Part shown: positions 44,734 to 53,540 of the stretch, piece after piece
How positions within the stretch are numbered: the first letter of the stretch is position 1
Layout: the number at the start of each line of letters is the position of its first letter
Assembly (NCBI GenBank): GCA_902477755.1
Contig: CABSIK010000001.1
Coordinates: 124,001 to 188,000 of the forward strand
Direction of reading: 5' to 3'
DNA from: an uncultured Clostridia bacterium
GTDB lineage: Bacteria; Bacillota; Clostridia; Lachnospirales; Anaerotignaceae
DNA length: 64,000 bases
Notes under the pieces: generated by a model
Seen by the model: the letters and a program-made list of their open reading frames with translations, nothing else
What the model was told of the DNA's origin: nothing
The model's database searches: none
Position numbers and translations under genes: made by a program

Positions 44734-47136
44734 ATGAAGAAATTTGTTTCTCTTGCTATGGCTGCGATGATGACAGCATCTGTAACTGCTGTCAGTGCAG
44801 AAGCAGCTGATTTTACTGGAAGTCGTAACAATATCAAATATGGTGAAGCTGTAGACGTGGTGTCTGCGCTGAATATTATGGATAAAAATCAGGATGGTTC
44901 CTTTGCTCCTGATGATCTGCTTACTCGTGGAGCAGCAGCAAAGATGATTTGCCTTATGATGGGAGGTGCTGTACAAGCAGGATCGGCAGGCACACAGTTT
45001 TCTGATGTGGCAGCTGATAACGTGTATGCTCCATATATTGCTTATTGCGCGGATAATGGCATTGTAAGCGGTTATGGAGGTGGATCATTTGGTCCTGATG
45101 ATTTTGTAACAGGTGATGAATTTTTAAAAATGCTCATTGTAGCCCTTGGATATGATGGCGCAGAAGAAGGAATCAGCGGCAGCAATTGGGATACACAAGT
45201 GGAAAAACTGGCTGTGGAATTAGGACTTACAGCCGGAAATGATCAGTTTGTGGGAAACAATGATCTGACATGTCAAGAAGCATGTCTGTATGTATTCAAT
45301 ACACTGAAAACTGATATGGTAAAATATGATGGAGGAGCTGTTTCTGTAACTTCAGCAGAAAATTCAAACAGTATATATGATGAAACAACGGAAGATGCAA
45401 CAGCAGAAATACCTGATGTGGTGCAGTTTGGCGAAAATTATTTTCCTGAGTTAACATTGACAGGTGATGTGGTTTATACATGGGCGTATACTGTTGATGG
45501 AACCACACAAAAAATAGGAACCTATGTGGATGAGCATAGATATACTATTGAAAGTACGGGCAATGTATTTTTCTATAATCATTCAACGCCTGTGGCTTCT
45601 GGAGAAATCAATGGCGTAGCTGTAAATTATTATGACGCAATCATCAATGGCGTTCCTACTGTTGCGGCTGTAGAAGCCGGAGGTGCTTTTGATGGCACAA
45701 CTCCCACCACTGGACTTTATTTAGGCTATACAACCGATGACAGCGGAAAATATATCGTCGATAAAGGTGAGTGGGTAAATGGCAATGATCTGACTGCTCC
45801 CGAAGAAGGAACTGTATACTATACAAAGGAAACCGAGGGCTTTTCTGGTGTGACTGCCGATGAAAACACATTGACAGTGTTATTGGATACTCCAGTAACA
45901 TATACCATGGCGGATGATTTTAAAGCCTTTGAAATGGTTCCCAATGCTGAACAAACAGCGGTTGTGGCAACAGAGATGTCATTGAGTGATGCGGTTTCTG
46001 GTGCTGATCGCACAAGAGCTATTATTGTAACAAACGGAGATGGGGAGGTTTCTGAACTTTATCTTTATGGTTTGGATAGTGAAGAAATTGTTGATTTGCT
46101 GGAGGAAACCATTGCCCTTGCAGGTGATGATGCTTCCCTGCAATTAGCACAGGGACTGCAGTGTAAGACAGCAGATGTGCCAAATGTCAGAATTGCTCCA
46201 AACTATGAAGAACACACAGAACCTACAAAGCTCTTTGATAACTTATACTTTGTTGGGGGCACAGAGGCTGGTGTATTCATTTTTGAGGATGAAGATGGAT
46301 ATATCATGATTGATTCCGGCTATAACTATATGCCAATCGGTGATGATACAGTTGATGGCTATATCATACCCGGTATGGAAGAACTTGGCTTAGATCCTGC
46401 AAAGATCAAAGTAATTTTGATCACACATAGTGGACCGGACCATACAGGCGGCGCTTCATATTTTGAAGAAAATTATGGAACAAAAGTAATTTACAGCATT
46501 GAAGATGCGGAAGCTTTGCAGGCTGAAATCGAAGATGGCGCAGATTTTGGTTTTACTGTTACTGTAGAAGAAGATACAACTTATGCAGGAGATAATACAG
46601 ATGCCTATGGCAAGATATTTACGGTTTCTTGTGGTGACAATACTGTTTTAGGCGTATCTTGTCCAAGAACCCAGCCACAGAATGGAGAATATTCAGGATT
46701 ATCTTATATTGCAAAAGTAACGTATACACAGCAGGGTGAAGAACCCATAGAACATATTTGGGCAACTTATGGCAATACCAATGTAACAGGCGGCATAGAA
46801 GATATGGAGCTTTATCACACATCTGTTACAAACTTCCTGCGGATTGCAGAGGATAGCAATCTGCTGGAGAGCAAACTTGGAACCAGTGAAGGCAAAACGG
46901 TAGATGTTGTCATCAGCAATCATCCATTTGTGGATATGTCTGTGCCCATGATGGAAGAAATACGTCAGCATACCGATGCTGAGGGGAATTTCTCTTTGTC
47001 TGACGAGGAACATCCATTTGTATGGGGAACTGAGAAGGTGGAAACATTCTTTACCTTGCTGGACACCTGCCGTGAAGTGATTTATACACGCGCTGTTCAA
47101 AATATAGATGCTACAGGTACTTCATATATGCAGTAA
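44734..47136 (+). CDS. SLH-anchored protein with degenerate metallo-beta-lactamase fold
   Basis: 800 residues, secreted (signal peptide to SAEAA near 25). SLH repeats cover ~28-190 (LLTRGAAAKMICLMMGG, NGIVSGYGGGSFGPDDFVTGDEF). Residues 200-480 are unrecognised beta-rich sequence. A metallo-beta-lactamase fold starts near 505: GVFIFEDEDGYIMIDSGYN, then VILITHSGPDHTGGA. The zinc motif HxHxDH reads H-S-G-P-D-H, so the second His is Gly, and the usual PGHTPG motif is also missing (GVSCPRTQPQ); SNHPFVD near the end remains. The protein is probably a surface-bound pseudoenzyme or uses an altered metal site. AAAGGAGG precedes the ATG. Single gene ended by the hairpin at 47187. Confidence 0.8.
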   Translation: MKKFVSLAMAAMMTASVTAVSAEAADFTGSRNNIKYGEAVDVVSALNIMDKNQDGSFAPDDLLTRGAAAKMICLMMGGAVQAGSAGTQFSDVAADNVYAPYIAYCADNGIVSGYGGGSFGPDDFVTGDEFLKMLIVALGYDGAEEGISGSNWDTQVEKLAVELGLTAGNDQFVGNNDLTCQEACLYVFNTLKTDMVKYDGGAVSVTSAENSNSIYDETTEDATAEIPDVVQFGENYFPELTLTGDVVYTWAYTVDGTTQKIGTYVDEHRYTIESTGNVFFYNHSTPVASGEINGVAVNYYDAIINGVPTVAAVEAGGAFDGTTPTTGLYLGYTTDDSGKYIVDKGEWVNGNDLTAPEEGTVYYTKETEGFSGVTADENTLTVLLDTPVTYTMADDFKAFEMVPNAEQTAVVATEMSLSDAVSGADRTRAIIVTNGDGEVSELYLYGLDSEEIVDLLEETIALAGDDASLQLAQGLQCKTADVPNVRIAPNYEEHTEPTKLFDNLYFVGGTEAGVFIFEDEDGYIMIDSGYNYMPIGDDTVDGYIIPGMEELGLDPAKIKVILITHSGPDHTGGASYFEENYGTKVIYSIEDAEALQAEIEDGADFGFTVTVEEDTTYAGDNTDAYGKIFTVSCGDNTVLGVSCPRTQPQNGEYSGLSYIAKVTYTQQGEEPIEHIWATYGNTNVTGGIEDMELYHTSVTNFLRIAEDSNLLESKLGTSEGKTVDVVISNHPFVDMSVPMMEEIRQHTDAEGNFSLSDEEHPFVWGTEKVETFFTLLDTCREVIYTRAVQNIDATGTSYMQ

Positions 47137-47186
47137 TGGGCATATAATAAAACAGCAAGCAACTTGAATTTTCATAAAATCATTTA

Positions 47187-47220
47187 AAAGACAGCGAGAC
47201 AAAATCTCGCTGTCTTTTCT
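47187..47220 (+). terminator. Terminator after SLH-MBL gene
   Basis: A 13-bp perfect stem (47187-47199 with 47205-47217), five-base loop, T-rich tail. Confidence 0.85.
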
Positions 47221-47371
47221 TGTTTTATTGTCAGAAAAAAAGAAGTTTAAAAATATTTTGATGTAGAGCTTACAAAACAGAAAGTAGGCGGAATTGGTCT
47301 TATTCATTGTTATTAGAGATAGCATGCATTTGTTATATTGCAATGTGATGGAATATTTCCGTTCTGTTTAT

Positions 47372-47400
47372 TTGTTTTTCTTCTTGGAAAATGCTATACT
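47372..47400 (+). promoter_or_regulatory. Predicted promoter for BtpA/FGGY operon
   Basis: TTGTTT, 17-base spacer, TATACT; 55 bases before the BtpA start. Confidence 0.5.
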
Positions 47401-47454
47401 TAAAAAATGTAAATAAATGGTTCATATATAGAAATCAAAAGGGAGGTATATGAT

Positions 47455-48267
47455 TTGTCATTTTTGTTTGAGATGTTTGGAACAAAAAAACCCATTATTG
47501 GTTTGATACATATAAGAGCTTTGCCAGGTGATCCCTTCTATCACGGTGAGGGTATGAACAGCGTTATTGCACAGGCAAGGGCTGATCTGGAAGCCCTTCA
47601 AGATGGCGGCGTAGATGGTGTTTTGTTTACCAATGAATTCAGTATGCCCTATGAAAAGGAGGTTTCTCCAATCACACTTGCTGCCATGGGGATGGTTATT
47701 GGTGCTCTGAAAGAACAGATTCGCGTACCTTTTGGTGCAGAAGCTATTTTTGATGGAGATGCTTCTATCGCGCTTTGTGCAGCGACAGAAGCGGCTTTTA
47801 CTCGCTGCATGTTTACAGGTGTATGGGCGGGGGATTTTGGATTGGTAAACCGCGATATTGCCAAAACACTGCGGTTGAAAAATGCATACCGTCTGGATGA
47901 TCTGAAATTATTCTATTTTATTACCAGTGAAGGTGATGCCTGCGTTGGAGAGCGCACAACAGAAGATATGGCAAAATCATTGCTTTTTAACTGCAGACCA
48001 GATGCAATGGTAGTAGGAGGCGTTGCAGCAGGATGCGGCCCTGAGACGGAATTGCTGGAGCGTGTAGGCATAGTGGCAGGAGATACGCCTGTAATCTGCG
48101 GTACAGGATGCAAATTAGAAAATATTGAAAAAATCCTCTCCTGCTGTCAAGGCGCCTTTGTAGGTTCAACCTTTAAAAAGAATGGAAAATTTGACAATCC
48201 CATTGATGTTGAACGTGTGAGAGAATTTATGGATGTGGTGAAGAAGTGGAGAGGAAAATCGAAATGA
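47455..48267 (+). CDS. BtpA/SgcQ-family TIM-barrel protein
   Basis: 270 residues of the BtpA family: opening KPIIGLIHIRALPGDPFYHG, DLEALQDGGVDGVLFTNEFSMPY, FDGDASIALCAATEA, and the phosphate-site-like AVVVGG / GSTFKKNGKFDNPID end. Best known from cyanobacterial photosystem I assembly, but in heterotrophs (SgcQ) the family sits in sugar operons and probably acts as an aldolase- or epimerase-like barrel. Starts with TTG 47455 behind GGGAGG. Its stop overlaps the kinase start (ATGA), so the two are coupled. It lies beside the amino-acid transporter and the deglycase operon; a role in the same pathway is inferred. Confidence 0.85.
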   Translation: MSFLFEMFGTKKPIIGLIHIRALPGDPFYHGEGMNSVIAQARADLEALQDGGVDGVLFTNEFSMPYEKEVSPITLAAMGMVIGALKEQIRVPFGAEAIFDGDASIALCAATEAAFTRCMFTGVWAGDFGLVNRDIAKTLRLKNAYRLDDLKLFYFITSEGDACVGERTTEDMAKSLLFNCRPDAMVVGGVAAGCGPETELLERVGIVAGDTPVICGTGCKLENIEKILSCCQGAFVGSTFKKNGKFDNPIDVERVREFMDVVKKWRGKSK

Positions 48268-49769
48268 ACTACTATCTGGGAATTGATATCGGTACAAGGG
48301 AAAGCAAGGGCGTTTTGATTGATGGAAATGGAAAAATCATTGAAATGGCTGTAACATCCCATGGTCTAGATCATCCTCAGGCAGGTTGGTTTTCTCAGGA
48401 TGCAGATAAAGTCTGGTGGGGAGATTTCTGCAAATTATGCAGAGAACTTTTGGAAAAAAGTAAAATTTCTTCAGATAGTATTGGTTGTGTAGGTTTTTCC
48501 GCACTAGGCTGTGATTGTGTGCCGGTGGGAAGGGATGGAAAAGCGCTGCACGATGCCATTCTGTATGGTATCGACAGCCGTGCAGAGAAGGAAATCCAGT
48601 GGGCTTTAGATACCTATGGGGAGAAAGCATCAGAGATGTTTGGACATACGCCATGCAGTTCTGATGTAGCGCCTAAAATCATGTGGTTTCGGAATCATTA
48701 TAAAGATGTCTGGGAAAACGCATACAAGTTTGTGACGGCATCTACTTATCTTTGCGGCAGACTTACAGGAAAATATGTGTTGGACCCTTATCTGGCTGAA
48801 GATTTTCTCCCTTTATATGATTTGAAAACAGGAAAAGTAAGTGCAGAAGGGTGCCGTGATTTTTGCAGAGCTGATCAAATGGCAGAATTGCTTCCAGCTA
48901 CAGCCATAGCGGGAACGGTTACAAAAGAAGCAGCTGCGGAAACGGGTTTGACTCCTGGAACAAAAGTTTTGACGGGAACAGGAGATTCTGGTGCAGAGGC
49001 TATTTCTTCCGGTCTTTGTTTGCCAGGAGATATAATGATTCAATTAGGCTCTACAGCTTATATGATTTATCTAAGTGATCGGATGATTCAGGAGCCCAGA
49101 CTTTGGCCTGGCACGTTTATCATACCTGGTACTTATGGCATTTGTGCCGGTACAAACACAGCTGGAGCATTGACCCAGTGGATGAAAGATCAGTGGTATA
49201 AAGACGTTGCAGAAAAGGATGCATTTACAATTATGGCGGAGGAAGCAGAACAGGTTCCTGCTGGCAGTGAAGGACTTCTCTGTTTGCCGTATTTTGCCGG
49301 AGAACGCACGCCCATCAATGATCCAAAGGCCAGAGGGTGCTTCTTTGGATTGGAAACAGGCCATACCAGAGGGCACATGGTGCGTGCTGGATTGGAAGGT
49401 ATCTGCTATACGGTACGGTCTAACATAGAATTGATGAAGGCACACGGTTTGCCTGTTCATCGTGTGTTTGCAGTTGGAGGCGGAACAAAGAATCAGGTCT
49501 GGATGCAGTGCCTTGCAGATGTTTTGGAATGTGAAGTTTTAGTGCCGCAGATTTCAGTAGGTGCAGCCTATGGAGATGCCCTGATGGCAGCCATGGGTGG
49601 CGGTGATATTGTTAGCTGGAGGGAACTATCTGAAAGGATACAAATATCAACACACTATCAGCCAAAGGCAGAAAATGCAGTAATATACAGAAAACAAGGG
49701 GCATTGTTTGACGCGTTATATGACCAGACGAAAGATGTCATGCATCAATTGGCTTGTAAATCTGAATAA
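48264..49769 (+). CDS. FGGY-family carbohydrate kinase
   Basis: 501 residues with the actin-like fold of xylulokinase/gluconokinase relatives: N-terminal phosphate loop YLGIDIGTRESKGVLID, GCVGFSALGCDCVPV, the catalytic-site region GIDSRAEKEI, then TGTGDSGAEAISSGLC and the C-terminal nucleotide motif FAVGGGTKNQVWMQCLADVL. It phosphorylates a sugar or polyol; the substrate cannot be read from sequence. The ATG at 48264 follows GGAGAGGA and overlaps the BtpA stop. It converges on the amino-acid ABC transporter, separated by a bidirectional terminator. Confidence 0.88.
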   Translation: MNYYLGIDIGTRESKGVLIDGNGKIIEMAVTSHGLDHPQAGWFSQDADKVWWGDFCKLCRELLEKSKISSDSIGCVGFSALGCDCVPVGRDGKALHDAILYGIDSRAEKEIQWALDTYGEKASEMFGHTPCSSDVAPKIMWFRNHYKDVWENAYKFVTASTYLCGRLTGKYVLDPYLAEDFLPLYDLKTGKVSAEGCRDFCRADQMAELLPATAIAGTVTKEAAAETGLTPGTKVLTGTGDSGAEAISSGLCLPGDIMIQLGSTAYMIYLSDRMIQEPRLWPGTFIIPGTYGICAGTNTAGALTQWMKDQWYKDVAEKDAFTIMAEEAEQVPAGSEGLLCLPYFAGERTPINDPKARGCFFGLETGHTRGHMVRAGLEGICYTVRSNIELMKAHGLPVHRVFAVGGGTKNQVWMQCLADVLECEVLVPQISVGAAYGDALMAAMGGGDIVSWRELSERIQISTHYQPKAENAVIYRKQGALFDALYDQTKDVMHQLACKSE

Positions 49770-49862
49770 TGAGCAGAAGCCAAAAGTATGTGAAATGAAC
49801 AATTTTAAAAAAGAAATAAATTCACGATTTGAAAAGTGTTTTTGGGAATGATAAGAAAAGAA

Positions 49863-49910
49863 AAAGGCAAAAACTTTTGTAAATATCAAAAGTTTTTGCC
49901 TTTGTTTTTT
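49863..49910. terminator. Bidirectional terminator
   Basis: AAAGGCAAAAACTTTT (49863-49878) pairs with AAAAGTTTTTGCCTTT (49888-49903). A- and T-rich flanks let it serve the kinase operon and the convergent ABC operon. Confidence 0.85.
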
Positions 49911-49946
49911 ATGGTATTATGCAGTCTCCAACTGAAATGAACTGGT

Positions 49947-50702
49947 TTATAATACTTTTTTCAGGAATTCTTGTAATCTTGCGTTTTTAGGGTTTGCAAA
50001 GAATTCTTTGGGTTCATTTTCCTCCTGAATGATCCCTTTGTCAATGAAAATGACACGGTCAGAAACCTCACGGGCAAAGCCCATTTCATGAGTAACAACA
50101 ATCATGGTCATGCCATCTTCAGCCAGTTCTTTCATAACTGCCAGTACTTCGCCTACCATTTCAGGGTCCAATGCGGAAGTGGGTTCGTCAAAAAGCAGAA
50201 TATCCGGTTCCATTGCCAAAGCTCTGGCAATGGCAACACGCTGCTGCTGACCGCCGGAAAGACGAACGGGATATTCCTGCGCTTTATCTTTCAATCCAAC
50301 ACGTTCCAGCAGTCTTAAAGCATTTGCTTCCGCCTGTTCTTTGGGAATGTGTTTTACGTTGATGGGAGAGGCGGTAATATTCTGCAAAATAGTCATGTTT
50401 CGGAACAGATTGAAATTCTGGAATACCATGCCGATTTTTTGACGGATCTGATCGATATTTGCATGTTTTGTGTTAATCTGCTGACCTTCAAAAATGACTT
50501 TGCCATCAGTAGGTTCTTCCAGACGGTTCAGGCAGCGGATAAAGGTACTTTTGCCAGAGCCGGAAGGGCCGATGACTGCAACAACTTCACCTTTATGGAT
50601 ATCAATATCAATTCCGTCAAGGACTTTTAATTTACCAAAGTGCTTTTTCAGGCCCTGCACCTGCAGAAGGACTTCGTTTGTTTTAACGTGTGACACTCGC
50701 AT
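49947..50702 (-). CDS. Polar amino-acid ABC transporter ATPase
   Basis: 251 residues, energises amino-acid import. Walker A GPSGSGKST near residue 45, Q-loop, signature LSGGQQQRVAIARALA near 145, Walker B DILLFDEPTSALDPEM and switch His in VTHEMGF: the GlnQ/HisP subtype. The ATG at 50702 follows AAAGGAGG and overlaps the permease end by 20 bases. Last gene of the three-gene operon. Given the neighbouring deglycase genes, the natural substrate could be a glycated amino acid rather than a plain one; this is inference. Confidence 0.93.
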   Translation of the reverse strand: MRVSHVKTNEVLLQVQGLKKHFGKLKVLDGIDIDIHKGEVVAVIGPSGSGKSTFIRCLNRLEEPTDGKVIFEGQQINTKHANIDQIRQKIGMVFQNFNLFRNMTILQNITASPINVKHIPKEQAEANALRLLERVGLKDKAQEYPVRLSGGQQQRVAIARALAMEPDILLFDEPTSALDPEMVGEVLAVMKELAEDGMTMIVVTHEMGFAREVSDRVIFIDKGIIQEENEPKEFFANPKNARLQEFLKKVL

Positions 50703-51384
50703 TCAACCTCCTTTCCAGATAGCTTACCAGTTTTGAAAGTGGGAATACCATGACAAAATACAGGATTGCTGCAATAACATAAGGTTCCAGTGTGCGGTAG
50801 GAGATAGCGATAACATCCTTTGCGCTGAACATCAATTCTGTAATACCTACCAGAGAAACGATGGATGTTTCTTTGATAATAGCAACAAATTCATTCATCA
50901 GGGCTGGCAGAATGTTACGCAGAGCCTGAGGAAGAACAACCATTTTTAATGTCAGGACATGGCTCATACCAAGACTTCTTGCAGCCTCAACCTGACCATG
51001 ATCCACAGCGTTGATACCGCTTCGAATGATTTCCGCGACGTAAGCAGAACTGTTCAGAATCAATACCAAAAGCCCCCAGAAAAAACTATTGAAGTCTTTC
51101 ATGAAAGGCACGTTGATTTTCCAGCCGCAGGCAGCCGCACCAAAATAGATGATCATGACCTGAACCATTAGGGGAGTAGAACGGAAGATTTCAATATAAG
51201 CACTTAATAACCAACTTAAGGGCTTGAATTTGGACATTTTGCCAAGAGCGACCAATGTACCAAAAACAGTGGCACACAGCACAGTGATCAGAGAAAGAAT
51301 CAATGCCATATAAGCGCCGCCAAGAAAATGATCATAATATTTGCCGAATAATTCAGCCATTTTGGAAAATGAGAATAGATCCAA
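50683..51384 (-). CDS. Polar amino-acid ABC transporter permease
   Basis: 233 residues with ~5 membrane helices and the HisMQ-type pattern: LSLITVLCATVFGTLVALGKMS, EIFRSTPLMVQVMIIYFG, and the ATPase-contact loop QVEAARSLGMSHVLTLKMVVLPQALRNILPAL (about 150-182). The start is TTG 51384 behind AAAGGAGG. Only one permease gene is present, so a homodimer is expected. It lies between the binding protein and the ATPase. Confidence 0.92.
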   Translation of the reverse strand: MDLFSFSKMAELFGKYYDHFLGGAYMALILSLITVLCATVFGTLVALGKMSKFKPLSWLLSAYIEIFRSTPLMVQVMIIYFGAAACGWKINVPFMKDFNSFFWGLLVLILNSSAYVAEIIRSGINAVDHGQVEAARSLGMSHVLTLKMVVLPQALRNILPALMNEFVAIIKETSIVSLVGITELMFSAKDVIAISYRTLEPYVIAAILYFVMVFPLSKLVSYLERRLNASVTR

Positions 51385-51460
51385 TCTTTCTGCCTCCTTT
51401 TGTGGTAATATAAAACAAAAGTGCTGTAAGGATACAGCACGATTTGTTTATAGTGGGATA

Positions 51461-52327
51461 TTATTCAGCTTCTACCAAAGACTGCTGGATCAGAACAGCT
51501 TCTTCGTACCATTTCTGCATGGAACCGTCTTCGATATAGCCTGCAATCAGACCGTTGATGTATGTAACCAGATCATCATTGCCTTTCATTGCTGCTGCAC
51601 AGTTGCTTTCTTCATCACCTTCCAGCATAGGAACTTTGAATGCTGTAGCCAGGTCAGAGTTCTGGTTTGCATAAGCAATGGCGTTGTCATTATCCATGAT
51701 AGCAATATCAATGTTGCCTGCTTTCAGATCCATGATCATTGCAGGAACTGTTTCCAGGTAACGACCGGTACAGTCGGGATACAGTGTTTCGCATACAGTC
51801 TGCTGATAACTGCCTTTCTGAGCGCCTACAGTTACACCTGCAACCATAGCACTTTCGTCTGCAAATTTATCTGCATCTTCTGCACGAACCAGAGACATCT
51901 GACCGTTGGAGAAATAAGAATCTGTAAATGTGAAAGATTCTTTACGATCTTCAGTGGGTGTCAGCGCTGCAAAAGCGATATCGTCCAGACCAGACTGTAC
52001 TGCAGGCAGTACAGAATCGAAAGCCATATCATCAATAACGCAAGTAACGCCCATATCTTTTGCGATCTGATTTACCAGAGAAACTTCCAGACCTACCAGA
52101 TTGCCGTCTGCGTCTTTGAAAGCATAGGGTGCGAATGTTGCTTCTGTAGCAATTTTCAGTTCTCCTCTTTCCTGAATAGCAGCTACAGAATGATATTCGA
52201 TATCTGTAGGTGCATATTCTGTTGTTTCGCCAGTGGAAGCTGCGTCAGAAGAATCAGTGCTGCCGCCGCATGCAGCACAGCCAAATACTGCGACCATAGC
52301 CATGGTCATTGCTAAAAACTTTTTCAT
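51461..52327 (-). CDS. Amino-acid-type ABC substrate-binding lipoprotein
   Basis: 288 residues: lipoprotein signal with Cys near residue 17-20 (VFGCAAC), a Ser/Thr-rich linker, then a family 3 solute-binding fold (GELKIATEATFAPYAFKDADGNLVGLEVSLVNQIAKDM split at 60-93, DIAFAALTPTEDRKESFTFTDSYF, VGAQKGSYQQ). The ligand-gripping Arg of amino-acid binders fits TPTEDR, so it should bind an alpha-amino-acid moiety. GAGAGAGAG precedes the ATG at 52327. Its promoter region is shared with the divergent epimerase/deglycase operon, which argues for joint function. Confidence 0.9.
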   Translation of the reverse strand: MKKFLAMTMAMVAVFGCAACGGSTDSSDAASTGETTEYAPTDIEYHSVAAIQERGELKIATEATFAPYAFKDADGNLVGLEVSLVNQIAKDMGVTCVIDDMAFDSVLPAVQSGLDDIAFAALTPTEDRKESFTFTDSYFSNGQMSLVRAEDADKFADESAMVAGVTVGAQKGSYQQTVCETLYPDCTGRYLETVPAMIMDLKAGNIDIAIMDNDNAIAYANQNSDLATAFKVPMLEGDEESNCAAAMKGNDDLVTYINGLIAGYIEDGSMQKWYEEAVLIQQSLVEAE

Positions 52328-52497
52328 AATCTCTCTCTCCTTTGTACTTTTGCATTTTTGTGTAGTGCATTTTATTACACGCGTATTTTTCCATGAACAT
52401 ATTCTAATTACAGAAATCCGCAAAGCCAAGAATATTTTTGCAAAAAATTTTAAAAATATGGTATTTTTATGCGTCGAAAAATTTTATGACAACGCCA

Positions 52498-52526
52498 TTG
52501 ACATTCTGAAAAAAAGGTGGTAGAGT
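52498..52526 (+). promoter_or_regulatory. Promoter of the epimerase/deglycase operon
   Basis: TTGACA (52498-52503), 17-base spacer, TAGAGT (52521-52526). It would start transcripts near 52533, giving a ~160-base leader before the first gene. Confidence 0.6.
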
Positions 52527-52532
52527 AAAAAA

Positions 52533-52655
52533 GCAAACATAATATTTGCCTTCCCTTGGCACCGGGCAGGGGACAAAAAGGTATTCAAAACTACGTCGTA
52601 GGTAGCTTTTCACAGTGTGGATCGCAAGATGTGGTTTTGAATGCCTTTTTCTTTT
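52533..52655 (+). promoter_or_regulatory. Structured leader with intrinsic terminator (attenuator/riboswitch candidate)
   Basis: After the predicted transcript start comes a small hairpin (GCAAA...TTTGC) and a GC-rich pocket around CCCTTGGCACCGGGCAGGGG. A terminator follows: 52580-52594 pairs over 15 bp (with wobbles) with 52631-52645, then a T-rich tract. A competing small hairpin CTAC-GTC-GTAG (52591-52601) uses part of the terminator stem. The layout fits conditional termination ahead of the catabolic genes. No known riboswitch class was recognised. Confidence 0.5.
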
Positions 52656-52691
52656 TTCCGGATATTGCATGAAAAAGAAAGGAGTATGCAT

Positions 52692-53540
52692 ATGGCACAG
52701 ATTCATCGAAAACAGCTTTCCGCAATGGGTATCCATTATCTGTATTACCCATTGGAATATATGTTCAGAGCACAGGCAAAAGCAGGATTTCAAACAATTG
52801 AGCTTGTTGGTCAGGCACCGCACTTCCTTTTGGATCATACAGGCTTTCAAGATCCGGCTCCTGTACGTCATTTAGCTGAGGAAAATGGTTTGACCATTGG
52901 CTGCTTTACGCCGGAATGTGCCATTTATCCCTATGTCATGTGCGCACCAGATCCAAATTTTCATTTCAGGAGCATGGAATATTTTAAAAGGGGCATTGAA
53001 GCAGCCGAAAAGTTTGGTGCAGAACGGTTGCTCACAAACTGCATTGGTGGAACTTTTGATGAGGAATATGAAAGGGTTTATGATCGGGCTGTGAGAAGTC
53101 TTTCTCTTTTGGGAAAAACAGCAGCGGATCATGGGGTCACCATTGCGGTGGAAACCGTTCGTCCGGAAGAAAGCCATTGCATCATCACTTTGAAGGAGCT
53201 TTGCAGGCTTTTGGAGGATGTGAATCATCCCAATGTAAAAGCTGGACTGGATACCATAGCTATGGCAGTAGCAGGAGAAACGCCGGAAGAATGGTTTTCT
53301 GCACTGGGCAAGGATATTGTGCATACCCATTTTGTAGACGGCAGACCTTATGGTCATTTGGTATGGGGTGACGGTTTGTTTCCATTGGAACGATATCTGG
53401 AAGTTTTGAACCGTTATGATTATCAAGGACTTATCAGTCAGGAGATCACAGATTTTCGCTATTTTGATGATCCAGCGGCAGCAGATGCCAGAAATTATCA
53501 GGCATTTTTGCCTTACATCATAAAGGAGGGAGACCAATGA
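52692..53540 (+). CDS. Sugar-phosphate isomerase/epimerase, FrlC-like (1)
   Basis: 282-residue xylose-isomerase-like TIM barrel. Resembles fructoselysine 3-epimerase FrlC in layout: GFQTIELVGQAPHFLLD near the N-terminus, FTPECAIYPYVM, IAVETVRPEESH with the metal Glu, AGLDTIAMAVAGETPE, VHTHFVDG with a metal His/Asp pair, and GLISQEITDFRYFDDP. It would interconvert sugar-amine epimers so that they reach the deglycase. The ATG at 52692 has AAAGGAG at 8 bases. First gene of a seven-gene operon, overlapping the next by 4 bases. Substrate inferred only. Confidence 0.8.
   Translation: MAQIHRKQLSAMGIHYLYYPLEYMFRAQAKAGFQTIELVGQAPHFLLDHTGFQDPAPVRHLAEENGLTIGCFTPECAIYPYVMCAPDPNFHFRSMEYFKRGIEAAEKFGAERLLTNCIGGTFDEEYERVYDRAVRSLSLLGKTAADHGVTIAVETVRPEESHCIITLKELCRLLEDVNHPNVKAGLDTIAMAVAGETPEEWFSALGKDIVHTHFVDGRPYGHLVWGDGLFPLERYLEVLNRYDYQGLISQEITDFRYFDDPAAADARNYQAFLPYIIKEGDQ

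Noticed and set aside
51341..52315. 324-codon frame opposite the binding protein
   Set aside because: Antisense to a well-supported ABC binding protein; Cys/Phe-rich shadow.
52580..52655. Known riboswitch class (ykkC/guanidine, preQ1, THF) in the deglycase leader
   Set aside because: None of the core motifs of these classes could be found; only the terminator layout is supported.
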